Below, in pieces: positions 39,089 through 51,599 of a stretch of 64,000 bases of DNA (positions are counted from its first letter, which is position 1; each line of letters opens with the position of its first letter). Both the position numbers and the translations under genes were made by a program. The notes under the pieces were generated by a model. The model searched no databases. It was given only the letters and a program-made list of their open reading frames with translations, and had not been told where the DNA came from. The DNA is from Linderina pennispora (taxonomy: Eukaryota; Kickxellomycota; Kickxellomycetes; Kickxellales; Kickxellaceae), in the NCBI RefSeq assembly GCF_002104995.1, contig NW_024468259.1:434001-498000 (forward strand). Direction: 5' to 3'.

Positions 39089-40532
39089 TGCCCAGCGCCA
39101 GGCCACCAAGGATGCCGGCGCCATTGCTGGTCTCAACGTCCTGCGCATTGTCAACGAGCCCACCGCTGCTGCCATTGCCTACGGTCTGGACAAGAAGGGC
39201 AAGGAGCGCCACATCCTGGTCTACGATCTCGGAGGTGGTACCTTTGATGTCTCGCTGCTGGCCATCGACAACGGTATCTTTGAGGTTCTGGCTACCTCGG
39301 GTGACACCCACCTTGGTGGTGAGGACTTTGACCAGAAGATTGTGCAGCACTTTGCCAAGCTCTTCGAGAAGAAGACCGGCAAGAACCCGCGTGAGGACAA
39401 GAAGGCCATGGGCAAGCTGAAGCGCGAGGCCGAGAAGGCCAAGCGCACTCTCTCGTCGCAGATGTCGGTCCGTGTCGAGGTCGAGGCTCTCCTTGACGGC
39501 GAGGACTTCTCCGAGACCCTGACCCGCGCCAAGTTCGAGGAGCTCAACAACGCCATGTTCAAGCGCACTCTGAAGCCCGTCAAGCAGGTCCTCGAGGATG
39601 CCGGTCTGACCAAGGCCAAGATCGACGACATTGTCCTGGTTGGTGGCTCGACTCGCATTCCCAAGATCCAGAAGCTGCTCGAGGACTTCTTTGACGGCAA
39701 GAAGCCGTCGAAGGGTATCAACCCCGACGAGGCCGTCGCCTACGGTGCTGCCGTCCAGGCCGGTATTCTGTCTGGTGCCGAGGGTACTGACGACGTTCTG
39801 CTGCTCGATGTCAACCCCCTGACTCTTGGTATCGAGACCACCGGCGGTGTCATGACCAAGCTGATTGGTCGCAACACCCAGATCCCGACCAAGAAGTCCC
39901 AGATCTTCTCGACTGCCGCCGACAACCAGCAGACCGTGCTGATCCAGGTCTACGAGGGCGAGCGCTCGCTGACCAAGGACAACAACCGCCTGGGCAAGTT
40001 CGAGCTGACCAACATCCCGCCTGCTCCCCGCGGCGTTCCCCAGATCGAGGTCACCTTTGAGATCGACGCCAACGGTATCCTGAAGGTCGGAGCCATCGAC
40101 AAGGGCACTGGCAAGGGTGAGTCCATCACCATCACCAACAACAAGGGCCGTCTGTCGCAGGAGGAGATTGACCGCATGGTCAAGGAGGCCGAGGAGTTCG
40201 CCGAGGAGGACAAGGTCCTGCGCGAGCGCATCGAGGCCAAGAACACCTTCGAGCAGTACCTGTACAGCGTCAAGAACCAGGTCACCGACAAGGAGCAGCT
40301 GGGTGGCAAGATCGACAAGGAGGACAAGGAGACCATCCTGTCCGCCATCAAGGACGCCGAGAAGTGGCTCGAGGACAACATCGCTGAGGCTTCCAAGGAG
40401 GACATTGAGGAGCAGCGCGAGGAGCTCGAGTCTGTCGTCAACCCGATCGTGTCCAAGCTGTACGGCGCCAAGGGCGGTGCCAAGGCCGATGACGACGACG
40501 AGGATGACGATGCCGAGCACGATGAGCTCTAA
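38534..40532 (+). CDS. KAR2: ER-lumenal Hsp70 chaperone BiP/KAR2
   Basis: ATP-driven chaperone of the endoplasmic reticulum. It has an N-terminal signal peptide ([17 protein letters not shown], cleavage near SVRGEE), then the Hsp70 signatures [24 protein letters not shown] and [13 protein letters not shown]. The substrate-binding domain and acidic lid end in AEHDEL, an HDEL ER-retention signal, at the stop. Full length about 665 residues. One extra base near 39026 (GCC-T-GAG within MKETA-EAYL) produces an in-frame TGA. Because BiP is essential and the rest is perfectly conserved, this break is very probably technical. The codon bias is extreme (C/G-ending), consistent with high expression. 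Confidence 0.98.
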
Positions 40533-40640
40533 AAAGTTGTGTTTTTCGCATTAAAAATCTCAACATCACCAGGTGCTGGCTCTGCGGCCACATTGCCTCA
40601 AAATGTGTTTCAGGCTGGAATTGATATACTGGACGGCTGT

Positions 40641-41561
40641 CTACTTCCGTGAACGCTTCGTCTGCTTCTTGCCCTTGGTGTTCATCTCGGCCTGGACCTG
40701 CTTGTTGGTTCCCAGGGCACGCTGGGCCTTGCGCACGTTGAGCAGGCTGGCCTTGGCCTCGCCCTTGTTGACCCGGTTCAGGATGTCCATGTTCTTGGAC
40801 TTCTCCTTGTCAGCACTGCCAACCAGTGGGTCGAACTTGCGCTTGACGCCCTTGATCTTGGGCTCGCCAGTCAGCTTCGTGTCGAATTTGCCCAGCGACG
40901 CAGTCGAGCCCTTGGACATAACCAAAGCGCGCTGCAGCTGCGACTTGCGCATCTCATGCGGCTTCATGCCGCGCTCCGTGGCCATTGCCTCCTCGGCGTT
41001 CCTCTGCCGGCGGCGGTCATTCTTGGCGACGCGCTCCTTCTTCTCCGTGCGCAGCTTGGCGTACTGGTCCTCATACGGGTCTGCGTTGTCAGGCACCGGA
41101 ATCGCCCACTGGTTCATCTCCTCGTTCTTGGCGCTCTTGTAGCCGAACCGCGGCTTGTACTCGCCCGACTCCTCGTCAAACACCATGCGCGAGTGCTTGC
41201 GCGTCTGGATGCCCTTGATCTTGGCAAACTTCTCCCACCGCGTCTCGGCCTTCTCCTTGGGCAGCGGCTTCTCGCGCGGCAGCGTGGTCTGCGGCTTCGG
41301 CAACTGCGCGTACACGCTGTCGTCGTCGACTACCGTCGGCAGGCTGAACAGCTCATTGATCATCAGCTGCGCGCCGTCGCGGGAGATTTCTTTCAGGTAG
41401 GCGTCCCGTGTCTTTTGGCTCGCCTTCAGCTTGCCCGGATCCAGCAGGTTTATGTCAAAGCTGGCAAGGTGGCCCAGGTCAAAGTCGACCGGCACCAGCT
41501 TGTCTACTTGCACCGATCTGAACCGGTCCTTGTGCTCCTGCAGAATACCCGAAACATCCAT
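40641..41561 (-). CDS. RRS1: Ribosome biogenesis regulatory protein Rrs1
   Basis: Nucleolar factor that helps recruit the 5S RNP (with Rpf2) into pre-60S particles. Intact frame of 306 codons starting MDVSGILQEHKDRFRSV. It has the conserved LASFDINLLDP, RDGAQLMINELFSLPT, RWEKFAKIKGIQ and WAIPVPDNADPYEDQY segments, followed by a highly basic tail ending KKQTKRSRK. The length fits the family. It is convergent with BiP (108 bp between stops). Confidence 0.96.
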   Translation of the reverse strand: MDVSGILQEHKDRFRSVQVDKLVPVDFDLGHLASFDINLLDPGKLKASQKTRDAYLKEISRDGAQLMINELFSLPTVVDDDSVYAQLPKPQTTLPREKPLPKEKAETRWEKFAKIKGIQTRKHSRMVFDEESGEYKPRFGYKSAKNEEMNQWAIPVPDNADPYEDQYAKLRTEKKERVAKNDRRRQRNAEEAMATERGMKPHEMRKSQLQRALVMSKGSTASLGKFDTKLTGEPKIKGVKRKFDPLVGSADKEKSKNMDILNRVNKGEAKASLLNVRKAQRALGTNKQVQAEMNTKGKKQTKRSRK

Positions 41562-41851
41562 GTGCGTTATATAGCTGCTCTGTGAGGTTTAAAAGAAAAA
41601 AGGCTACGGGAAAGTGAATTGGTGGCAGGCGAGAATGAAGAAGCCAGCATGAAGGTTGTAAAGATCGATTTTTTTTTACTTTTTTTCCAGTCGAGTAGCT
41701 GTGATCAGATGATCAGATTATGATCATGATATGGAAATCAAGATTTTGATTTATCACTGAGTGATATGTATTACCAACGTGATTTGTGTGTATCGTGCAC
41801 ATATGTGTATCGTGCACATAAAAACGGTGGTCGCCTCGTCTGCTGTTTCGG
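41562..41851. promoter_or_regulatory. Rrs1 upstream region
   Basis: About 290 AT-rich bases including a direct duplication of a GTGTATCGTGCACATA-like 16-mer (about 41785-41820). No gene. Confidence 0.4.
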
Positions 41852-43471
41852 TTGCACTTTTCTCTGGAATTGCCAACTTTCTCTTCTCTTGCAGCTAGCA
41901 TAATTCCTCACTATCGCTACACGTGGACACTGTACCACCGACTAGAACCCAGTCTGCTCTTTTGGATCCTATCATCGTGCGCAGAGTCCTTACTTTTGTC
42001 GCAGCCCACAACTGCATCACCAGGGATGTTATATGTAGCCATGTATGCAATGAAGGCGCGCATCGTTTACTGTGGGGTATATGAACGCTCTCACGTCAGT
42101 TCTACGATTCCTTTACCCATCTTTATTTCACGTGGCTCTCAATATCGACCGTCTTTGCCTATATATACGATTCCAGATTCAGACACTCCCACCACCATAC
42201 CTTCATATGGCTACTGCATACTGATCACAAATACAGAATACGTGTTTTCTCTGGACCTTACTCAGCAAACCAACTCAGCTACTGTGGCCGGCAACTTCTT
42301 CCGGCACGCGTTTTATCCATGATCACCTGAATATTCACTACTGAACGCAGCGCCTGAAATGTATTTTTACTTGGGTGGTCCGATGGTTACGCTTCCGCAG
42401 GTGAAACATGCCGTGCTGTCCTTCCGGTGGTCTGATGAGACAAATGAAACCATTGGTACATTGGGTATACTCAGAAGACTGTCGCTATATGTCACGCATT
42501 ACGGGCATTCTTTCCTTCGGCCAGGTTCAACATCAGGGTTCATGATGACTGCCATTATTCTTCTGACCTGTGGAAGATGACGTTTCTTTTGAGATATCCA
42601 AATCTGCCAGTGGCATTCGATCGCTCACATATAAAAAAAAGCCGTGAATCTCTCATATATCCTCCCAGACAATGCGATAGGGCTTACCAGACTATATTTG
42701 CACATACACCCGTTGGACAGCCACCATTACAGGATTATGCGGAGAAACTCTGCAACACTGGTCGAACTCAGTGCTAGGAGAGTCCAATAGACAGCTCTCT
42801 AGCGAATTGTGATCGGAGATACTGAGCAACATGTCGCATATACTAACGTTAGACAGGCTAGTCCTGGAGATCGTTTACGATAACCGCGATGCATTCCCTG
42901 ACAAACTTTCATTTGTGGAGCCGTTTCCAGCAGTGACCTATATGTGTGTAGTTTCAGAGGTTTTTCCCATACCAGCTTACATTGTTGGTCTAGAATCTCG
43001 CAAGCTCAGCAACCTGGTTCTGGAGTACCCGCAGACTAAGCATCAGAATATAAGCGCCAGAAGCTACAGATATGGTGATATTATGGACGCATATGTTAGC
43101 TGCTCTACCCTCATGCACATAACTGTTTGGCAACTATCGCCGAAAGATTATCAGGATCGACTATTCCACCAGAAACATCACACTAACATGCTGGTCCTAC
43201 CCCCTTCAGCACTGTCATTTGCATTCTGCCCAAACACCTATACCCCTTGCTACTCTCTCTTGAACGATATTCTGGGATATCTCCCATCAACTTAAATTAC
43301 ACATACTCACTCTTCCAAAGATTTAGGTTTAATATCCACCAACTCGTATTACTTCTTGGCACTCTCCGTCATCTGCATTCCCTCACTATCCACCTGGCTC
43401 TACCTAAGAAGAAAAAGAGATGCCTGAGAAGTAGTAAAATCGATGATATGGTTCAGTATATGGAGCAATGA
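41852..43471 (+). pseudogene. Degenerate protein-coding region, family not recognised
   Basis: A series of plus-strand frames (41852-42322, 42359-42580, 42577-42777, 42831-43295, 43247-43471) abut or overlap and look like one interrupted gene. The clearest segment (42831-43295) is leucine/valine-spaced (SNLVLEYPQTKHQN, MHITVWQLSPKD), suggesting leucine-rich-repeat-like F-box relatives, similar in flavour to the gene at 55-56.7 kb. Third-position GC is lower than in the housekeeping genes. No start or terminus can be fixed. Confidence 0.3.
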
Positions 43472-44372
43472 GCAGCCGCAACTGAGGCGCCTCGATCTTA
43501 CGAATGGAAAGTTCCAGAAGTCTGTGCCTGCTACTTGAATAGTTCATCATCCAAACTATCGCCCCAAGGTTGCTCCAGGTCATGGCTCTCTTATTTGACC
43601 TTGGCTGTATAGAGAATTATTGGCCAGAATGTACTAAAAAAATCCAAAATTTTCAAAGTGCAAGGATAGCTTTTCGCATTTGGAGCTAGTGGTTAAACCT
43701 AAGCAGCACAGCCACGAACCACAGACATGGCCCTGGTTGCATAATATTATAAGCTTTTTTATGAATATTTACTTTTCATTTAAACAGCAGGAAATGTTGC
43801 AGACAATAGCCTATCTAGGCTGCCTGAGATAAATACGTGCTTCTCAATATGTATTTTCCTAAAGTAGCCATGTAATATTTTTATGTGCAACAGGTCTGTT
43901 ATTATGAAAAATGTATATAATCAAGTTATTCTGTTTGCTATTTTAGCACTATTGCTAATACTGACTGAAGTTGCCAATATTTTTTGATAGCCTGAGATTG
44001 AGATGGCATAGTTGAAAAGGGTCATATGACAAACAGAATTCAGAGAATATTCAGATAGACTATTCAGGTACTGTATCGACCCAACTGTTTCAGATATAAA
44101 TATATGTAATAGGTGCAAAGACGGTGGAATAAATACATTATATAAATGATAATATGATGCAATAAGATGGTTGGTTAGCAGCATGTTTATGATATCCATA
44201 TATGTGTGACAACAGGCCTAGTATGGTAGTGTTGCAACCAGAAGTAAGGGGAGGCAGTTTGGTGAGACAAAGTGAGGATTGACATAGTATCCTGTGATTG
44301 ATGTATTATTCTAAGAATCCAAATGTTTGTAAGCGAATTAGCTCAGATTCTGGTCTAAATTCGGTGATTCCA
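43472..44372. other. AT-rich gene-free stretch
   Basis: About 900 bp, markedly AT-rich, with no coding signal on either strand; the only long frame (43921-44199, minus) has no recognisable motif. Confidence 0.45.
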
Positions 44373-44444
44373 GCCCGGCTAGCTCAATCGGCAGAGCGTG
44401 AGACTCTTAATCTCAAGGTTGGGGGTTCGACCCCCCGTCGGGCT
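44373..44444 (+). tRNA. tRNA-Lys (anticodon CTT)
   Basis: 72-nt cloverleaf. The acceptor GCCCGGC pairs with GTCGGGC (one G-T). The D-arm/A-box is TAGCTCAATCGG, the anticodon loop ACTCTTAAT carries CTT, and the T-arm/B-box is GGTTCGACC. No intron and no encoded CCA, as usual for eukaryotes. It matches eukaryotic tRNA-Lys(CTT) closely. Confidence 0.97.
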
Positions 44445-44447
44445 GTC

Positions 44448-44452
44448 TTTTT
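44448..44452 (+). terminator. Pol III terminator of tRNA-Lys
   Basis: Run of five T starting four bases after the mature 3' end. Confidence 0.8.
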
Positions 44453-45221
44453 GCTGGAGCGGCGTTACTTTTTTTAAATATAACGCTACGCGCATTTTGA
44501 GGAAGATCGGTTATTGTATAGTCGCTGTTTTATTACTATTGGCATCCTGATGTTAGCAAAATGTGAAGTCGCAGTATATCCCAGATAGTGACGCACACGT
44601 TGATTTGGAAAAGCCGATTTGTACAGCTTGATGTAATGATGGTGCTAGTAGCATGGTAATGCTATTCAGTTACTTTCATAAGCCTGCTTGTATCACATCT
44701 GATGTATTACGCTGTTTCTCATTGTTATCATTTGACTCTTTTTTCTGGATCACTACAAGTGAATATGTAATTCGCCCATATAAATAGAAATCTGGCCTTC
44801 GCTGACGAACATCATCTCTCTTGAACTTTCCGAGTTAACTACGCACGCAGTACAGCTAATTTAGCATTTAGTTTACACATTATGCCGCTAGCATTCTGTC
44901 CATATGCGCTCTATATTTGTGAGGATTGTGGTACTGAATTCTATTTTTATGTGGACTACTGTAGACACCGTGATGATAGCAGTTGATTTTGATTGATGTG
45001 CACTGAAAAATCAGAATGGCGTCTTTGCGTAATATAGGACATATCACATTATTCATAACCTCATATTTCTGGACATTTCTGAAAATAAGAAGCCGCAGTA
45101 TCATCTTAAAGAAACTAAAGGGAATAGCTACGATATGTACTTGTTGAGGGTAGCAGCTGGATGATAGTTTTAGTAGTGAAGGTGTACAGGTATGTTTCAT
45201 TACACTAGCATGATATATTTA
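44453..45221. other. AT-rich intergenic region
   Basis: About 770 bp between the tRNA and the CYP505 stop. One 106-codon minus-strand frame (44880-45200) has no recognisable motif and AT-rich codons; probably chance. Confidence 0.4.
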
Positions 45222-48200
45222 TTACCAGACATCTTCGACGTAATGTCCAGAGGACACCAGATTAGAGAGATAGGTGCAGCAGCATCCATCTGACAGCAGA
45301 CCATGATTCTGGAAAATGTGGAGCATAGCGCTGACAACATCTTTGGCTAGTTTATTGGCTGAGCCACAAACATAGACACGACCACCGCTCTGCAGATGAT
45401 TCCAAACATCAGCACCATCGGCGGAAATGTGGTGCTGCACATACTTGGACTCATTGCCAATACGTGAAAATGCAGTCTGCAGCTTGGCCAACGTGCCGTG
45501 TTGGAACGTACTGCTCGAGCTCGCCTTTGTAGAGGTAGTCATATTCTGGGCTACGGCAGCCGAAATATAGTGTAGCACCGCCAATTCCAGCATGCTTCAT
45601 CTCTTGCAAGAATCCGCGGAACGGCGCGACTCCAGTGCCGGCACCAACAAGCATTACAGGTACATCTGATGAAGGTGGAAGGTGGAAAGCGGCCTGGGCA
45701 GGACGGTGGGAAACTGAAACACGGGAACCAGGCTCCAGCGATGCAAGGTACCCAGTAGCCAGACCACCATACGAGCGACCATTGACAATGTCATCAACAA
45801 TCGCAGCCGAAAGGTGTACTTCATTTCCAACTACCGACTGGCAACTGGCGATTGAGTAGCGGCGAGGAGTCATAGCCGATACAAAGTGAAGAATTGACCC
45901 AAATGGTACGTGATGCACAAGGGAGGCATATTGGCGAAGTACATCCAGGACTGTGCGAGTTTGTGAAATGAGTGCGTTCCAGCCAGGCGACTGCTTGCCC
46001 AGTGTATCAACATCTTCAGCAGCAGCTTTCAGTATTCTGTACTCGGCGTCCAGTGCTTGCAAGTTCGCTCAGTGCAACAATTAGCTCGCGTGAGGGTGCT
46101 TCTTTCCAGTCACACACGTACTGGAGAGCGTCAGATACAGTGCACATGTGGCCGTGAGTGGCAGCTGCAGCAGAGCGGCTGTAGCGCGAGGCATCAGCTG
46201 AGCGCTCAAGCGTAAAGGCTGAATCCAGATCGAGTTTCAGGATCGCAGCAACCTCGCGCACTACGCCTAGGCGCGTTGACAGGGTGGACATTGAGATGGT
46301 CGCCGGTTTGGTACTGAATACCAGAAGACTGATCAAGTGTAATCTCGATATGGCGAGTGCTGCGGCCGCTCTTGCCAATATCCTGCAGCTCTTGGTTAAC
46401 CTTGATGGCGGCATTTTCTGGGGCGATTCTGAACGGAGCCAGGGTACCGTCAACTAAACTAATGTTGAACGGTAGCGACTTGTCAGTTGTGGCTCTGACA
46501 AATCCCTCAGTGCTCGAACCGTAGTGGCCGACAACTGCAGCGCAGATTCTCAGCGACCACTGCAAAAATCTTCGTCCAAATCATCATTCGAGTCGCCAAA
46601 CTGGAACTCGCTCAAGGGTGTGGCGCCAAGCTCGCTCAGACGCGTAAAGACATGGCGCGGGAACTTTTGGAATGTTCTCCACATCGAGTTGCCACAGCCA
46701 AAAAGCGCATAGTCGACGCTGCCAAGCAAATTTGTGCGGGTCTCGAGGTCTAGCCATTTGGAAAACCTTGTTGCGTTGTCGGGTGGTACACCGTTGTAGG
46801 TGCTGGTGATGACGATAGCTAGGATTCTTTTGCCGTGAGTGGGGTGGCTGCTGAGATGTCCCATTCATCGAGCGACTGAACTGTAAGATCCCTGTACCCC
46901 ATTTGCAACAGCTGCTCAGCGATCTGGACTGCATATCCCTCGCTAGTGCCCATATTGGACCCAAATAGCACGTATGTGCGCGGCAGCTCATCTGCACCGA
47001 CCGACACAGCATTAATCTTGCCAATATCAGGAATGGCAACTGCGCCTAATGTAGTGGCAGGCTCTACAGAATCAGTGCTAGGCTTTGGAAAGTCAGTTCG
47101 CTTGTGAACTGTCATGTGCAGATCTAGCGGTTTAGTTGTGATCGAGTTCGGGTCATACGTGACCTCTTTGCCGCCAACCGTCCGGAAATTCGTATTTTGA
47201 CAGCAGTCGGGCCAACACAACACGCATCTCAATCATCGCTACCGACATGCCCAGGCATGCGCGCGGTCCTGATGAGAACGGCAGCCAGGCACCTTCCGGA
47301 ATTGATTTGGCATTCTCCTCACTGAAGCGGTCCGGGTTGAACGAATACGCATCCGGGTAAACCTTCTCATTGTGGTGAAGGCTCCAGACGTTGATAAGGC
47401 CGCGCATACCTTCATATGCGATATATCCACCGGGCAGCACGCATGTCTTGCCGCATGTCTTTGACAGTGCAGGTACCGGCGGGAACATGCGCAAAATTTC
47501 CTTGATGACCTGGGTCAGATACTTTAGCGAGTTCGCCTGCTTGACACTAACCGGCTGGTCGGGGGTGATATCAGCATTTGCAAGCTCCTGCAGAACACGA
47601 CGGTGGATACCTGGGTGTTTGTCCAGCAAATATAGAATCCACGACAGCGTATTGGCCGTGGTGTCTGAGCCAGCAATACCGAGGGTAATGAGCTGGTCAA
47701 AAATAATGTCGTCAGAGAGACCAACCAGATTGCCGTCCTCGCCTGGCGCCTTGGCGTTGAGCATAAACCCAAGAAGGTCTTTCTTCATATTTTTTCGCAT
47801 CGTCAGAGTTGCGGCGTTCGTCGATAACCTGCTGGATAATCCCCCTCATCACCTGCATCTGCTCCTGGAACCAGGTGTTTTCGTCAAGCGGCAGGTGCTT
47901 CCAGAGAGCTGTGAGCATGAAGCGCTTCATGACCACTCGCAGACAGTAGTTCATTGCGACCAGGAACGGGTTCTTCTCTGTACTCTTTGGGATTCGAGCA
48001 GGATGGAAATCGTAGCCAAAGCCGATCGCTCCGTATAGTCTCAAAGGTAATGTTAGTCGTGTACTTCGATCACCTCGATGCTGGATCCCAATTTGTCGGC
48101 CAGACAGAGTACAGCACGGTCAGCAACATTGAGCATTTCGTTGGCATATATTTTCATTGCGCTTGCTGAGAACGCTGGCATGAGCAGCCGGTGTGAGAGC

Positions 48201-48787
48201 TCCCAGATCTTTTCCTTCGACGAAGTCGTAAACAAGCCTTGGCCACCGATCTCGCGCAACTCGCTGAATGGATAGCCAATATTCTTGTAGAAATGCTCGC
48301 TGTCGTCCATCATAACCCTGGCTACCTCAGGGTCGCGCGGTGCCCAGTGTGTGCTTGTTGAATACATAGTACCGGATCGTGTCTCCGTGCTCGTCATACA
48401 TCCTCTTCTGGTTGTTGCGGAAGTCGCCGATCATCATGGGAACCACACCAATGATCGGGTAGCCAGGGGACAAGTGGTGCAGGGGCTGCGGTGAGAGTGC
48501 CAGCGATGTAGACAACCTTGAGCTCAGAGAGCTGCTGAATAGTAAGTAACCGGAGTATTGTTGGCATCAACCAGACGGATAGATTCAGGCAGGATTGTGG
48601 AACCTGCGCTACGTTTTGCTATGGTACGACGGAGATTCGAAAGGTTGGTGTCGGTGGGTAAAGTCGTTGCGATAAACCCGTCAGCCTCGGGTATTTTACC
48701 CTTCTCAACTACAATAATAATGACTGTGGGGCTCTGGTCGGTCGATTGGTTTGGTGCATGGTCAACAGGGCACTTTGAGGCAAGCAT
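45222..48787 (-). CDS. Self-sufficient CYP505 (P450 fused to CPR, P450foxy/BM3 type) with an extra N-terminal domain
   Basis: Fatty-acid subterminal hydroxylase in which heme and reductase are one chain. The start at 48787 reads MLASKCPVDH. Residues about 20-100 form an extra segment (TVIIIVVEKGK...LRRTIAKRSAG...ESIRLVD) before the usual P450 start LSPGYPIIGVVP. P450 signatures: I-helix GIAGSDTTA, KEILR (ExxR), heme ligand in FSSGPRACLG. Reductase: FMN domain YVLFGSNMGTSEG and LFGCGNSMW; FAD motif PRRYSIAS; NADPH site GAGTGVAPFRGF; C-terminus YVEDVW. At least nine one-base breaks split it into overlapping frames (near 48515, 48340, 48050, 48030, 47790, 47190, 46850, 46560, 46290, 46050, 45510). 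Domain order and all cofactor motifs are complete. Confidence 0.93.
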
Positions 48788-49968
48788 GATGTAGAAGGCG
48801 GATTAGACAATGATAACAGGAAGAGCTGAATAATCCTAATGGTAGCAGTCGACGGGAGAAAAATGCGTCGATTTAAACGGAAAGCTGTTCAGTACATGGT
48901 GTTGTGGTGAGTCTTGGCAGCAATTTTCACGAGGAAATAATGTGAAATTGGCACGAGGCAAGTAAGCATTGAAGCGTAGAATCATTATTTTCGGTCTGTG
49001 CTCGGAAAGCCGCGAACATTTTCTTCAAATTGCAGCTGAGGCAGTGTCGGTGTCGATGATTCTTTTGGAAAAAAAAGGCTGAGGGCAAACGTTGAAGGTC
49101 CATGTTGCCTCTTATTCCAATTGAATGCAAGCACGGAGTTGGCTGTGGCGACCACCGCATGTGCTCCTGCAGAGAGCGTTAACAGCAGCTTCGGGTGACA
49201 CGAGAGGGCGCACGGGCTGAGTTTGAGCCCGGATGAGGAAAAAATAGTGACGTGGTCGGACACCATACCCGGAGTCTGGATGTCTGCGCGGTATGTGCAC
49301 CGGCCAATTCTTTCAGCACAGATGTTCAGCCATGTGAAAGGCAGGGCTGATCTGAAGTTGATTAGAGGCCCTTGATTTGCTCGCTAAATACATTGATTCG
49401 GGGTTTGGCCAGGAGCTAGGGATGCGCTAGTTGCGGGGTTCTAGTGGACACTTGGCAAGCCAGAAATCAAAAGCTGCCTAGAGATCGTCCTTTCACTTCT
49501 TCATTAAGAAGTTATCCAAGAGAAGGGATGCTCCCCAGCTTATCTTAGTTTATGCAGATAGGTTCGAGTACCCGTCTATTCTCGTTGGGCTACCAGGGAG
49601 CAGATATCAGTGCAGGCAGGAATGCGATCAATTCCTGCATGGTAAGGGGATTGGGTGGATCGGGCATTTTCTCTGTTTGTTGACAGGACGATCGCACGCC
49701 AAGGAGCAGCAGTTGGTAAAAATCAGCAATGCGTCGTGATCTCCATTCCAAATTGGCTGGAATGTTTTTGCCCATTCAGTCTGTATAAAAATAGGCAGAT
49801 ATCTAGAACAAAAAAACCCGGAATAGAAAAAGGAGAATGTTCTGCTGTGTCCATTCTATCGTATGAGCTTGTTCTATTTATTTATTTTCTAGCCGCGGCT
49901 TCATTCCCTTCCATTTTCTCTTTACTCTTGCGTTTATATTTATTCATTCTTGTATTTTTGTTCGTACT
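48788..49968. promoter_or_regulatory. Divergent intergenic region, CYP505 / RING gene
   Basis: About 1.2 kb with no recognisable gene. The short frames present lack motifs. A T-rich leader (49865-49965) precedes the RING-gene ATG. Confidence 0.45.
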
Positions 49969-51410
49969 ATGAAGCTGACGGTCCTGATGCAGGCGTTGTT
50001 GGTGTTTCTGACAAGCCTTGCTAGCTGCACACCAAAGGAGTTGATTGTCGGATACCATGCCTGTGCCAAAGGCAAGGGTTGCCATGTAATGGATCAGGTC
50101 ACCTTCCACGACTCGCACATCTTGCTGCTGGCAGCAGTCAGGCGCATCATCGGAAATTGCAGGTAAGCGCCAGAATTCAGCAATGGGCTAGCATACATTG
50201 CAGAGGAGAATGGAGGGGGTTATTGAATGTGCTGCTTTTGCTGTTTGTAGGGCCGTTTGGTGGACTTGGGAGCTGGCTGTCCGTTGGCGGCCCAGACTGG
50301 CGACACTGAGTTAGAGTTCAACAGTAACCCCAACAATGTCGAGGTGAAGCGCGACAATGACGCAAGGCTCAATGACAGCCACAACGAGCAAGTAGAGCTC
50401 CCTCGGACTGCGCCGCCCACACACCACCGGCACCCACACAAGAAGCACCGCGGGGAGCTGGTGGGTCTGGTGCGGTGCGGCAAGTGCTCGCTGGCAAGCG
50501 ATGCTGCGCGAGGCTGCACGGAGTCGGGATGGGCGGAGTGATCGTCTCCAATGCCAAGGAGTGTGGCCAGTCAACCGATACGTTTGTCGACTCGCCAGGC
50601 AGCTTCAATATCCCGGTAGCCTTTGTCTCGGACAAGGCCAGCCAGGAAATTGCTGCAATGGGAGCGCAGATCTCTAAGGCTGCCAGCAGCACCAGCACTG
50701 AGTCGTTTGTGTATGTGCTGGTGCCTGACGAGAGCGATACCGGGCGACCAGCCTCAGGGCATCGGCCGCGTGCTGGTCATCATGTATGCGACTGTGGGCG
50801 GAGTGGTCTTGGTGTCGATGGCGTACTTTACGCTGTTTTGCAGCCTTGGGCTCGCTTGCCCACCTGCACAACAGCATCACAGCGACCATGTTTATGCCGC
50901 AGACTCAGCCATTGGACGAGGAGACGCTGGAGAAGCTGCCATTGGTAGCCGCAGAGTGGACCGACCGGGCACAGTCGGAGTCGCATCACGTGGAGGTGTA
51001 TGAGGCGGCGGATGCGTTGAGCGACAAGATCCAGCAGCAGCTGGCAGGTCGTGATCCAGCGCCATGGCGCGGGGTCGTATTCATTTACCAGCGAGCAGGC
51101 GTGCGCCATCTGCCTGGACCCGTACGTGCATAATGCGTGTCTGCGAGTACTGCCGTGCCGACACGCCTTCCACAAGACGTGCATAGACGCGTGGCTGATG
51201 TGCGACGACATCACCTTCCACTGCCCAATCTGCAAGGCCAGCATTTATGACGGCCTCCGCGATCTAGACAGGCTGGGCTATGGCGAAATCCTGCGCAAAA
51301 TGCACGCTGACGAGGTCGTGCAGCAGCCCTGGGGACTTGTGTATGTTTGTCGAGTCGCTGCATGGGCTGGCAGGGCTTTCAAGGGCCGCCCGGGGTCCTC
51401 TGAGCACTGA
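49969..51410 (+). CDS. PA-TM-RING type E3 ubiquitin ligase
   Basis: Membrane-bound ubiquitin ligase of the endosome/vacuole type. A signal peptide (MKLTVLMQALLVFLTSL) and a first exon end at 50162; the 88-nt intron runs to 50250. A protease-associated domain follows at about 50250-50720 (AGCPLAAQTGD, GVIVSNAKECG, NIPVAFVSDKAS). One transmembrane helix lies at about 50780-50850 (VLVIMYATVGGVVLVSMAYF). A cytoplasmic linker precedes a C-terminal RING-H2 at about 51100-51240: CAICL ... LPCRHAFHKTCIDAW ... CPIC. Three or four one-base breaks (near 50260, 50525, 50745, 50860, 51060). Domain order is exactly that of RNF13-like ligases. Confidence 0.88.
50163..50250 (+). other. Intron of the PA-TM-RING gene (88 nt)
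   Basis: GTAAGC donor after ...IIGNC and TTTGTAG acceptor. The downstream frame needs one missing base in the T-run just after the acceptor. Confidence 0.65.
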
Positions 51411-51599
51411 GCCTGCAGCCAATTCTGTAATTTTTTAACTGTACAATAAATCCGATGCTCGCCGCAGCTTTCATCATGCATCCCAAAGCCAGTTCCCACC
51501 CCCGCTGATAGCCACTTCGCAGTCACACCCTGCTTTGAGTCTGCCACCCTTTTCACCTCTCTGGCAATTCGCCTTCTATTGATTTTTTTTTTTTTTCAA

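Noticed and set aside
38916-40520. 534-codon minus-strand frame opposite BiP
   Set aside because: A shadow of the extreme C/G-ending codon bias of BiP; its Leu/Val/Asp/Gly-rich translation has no domain.
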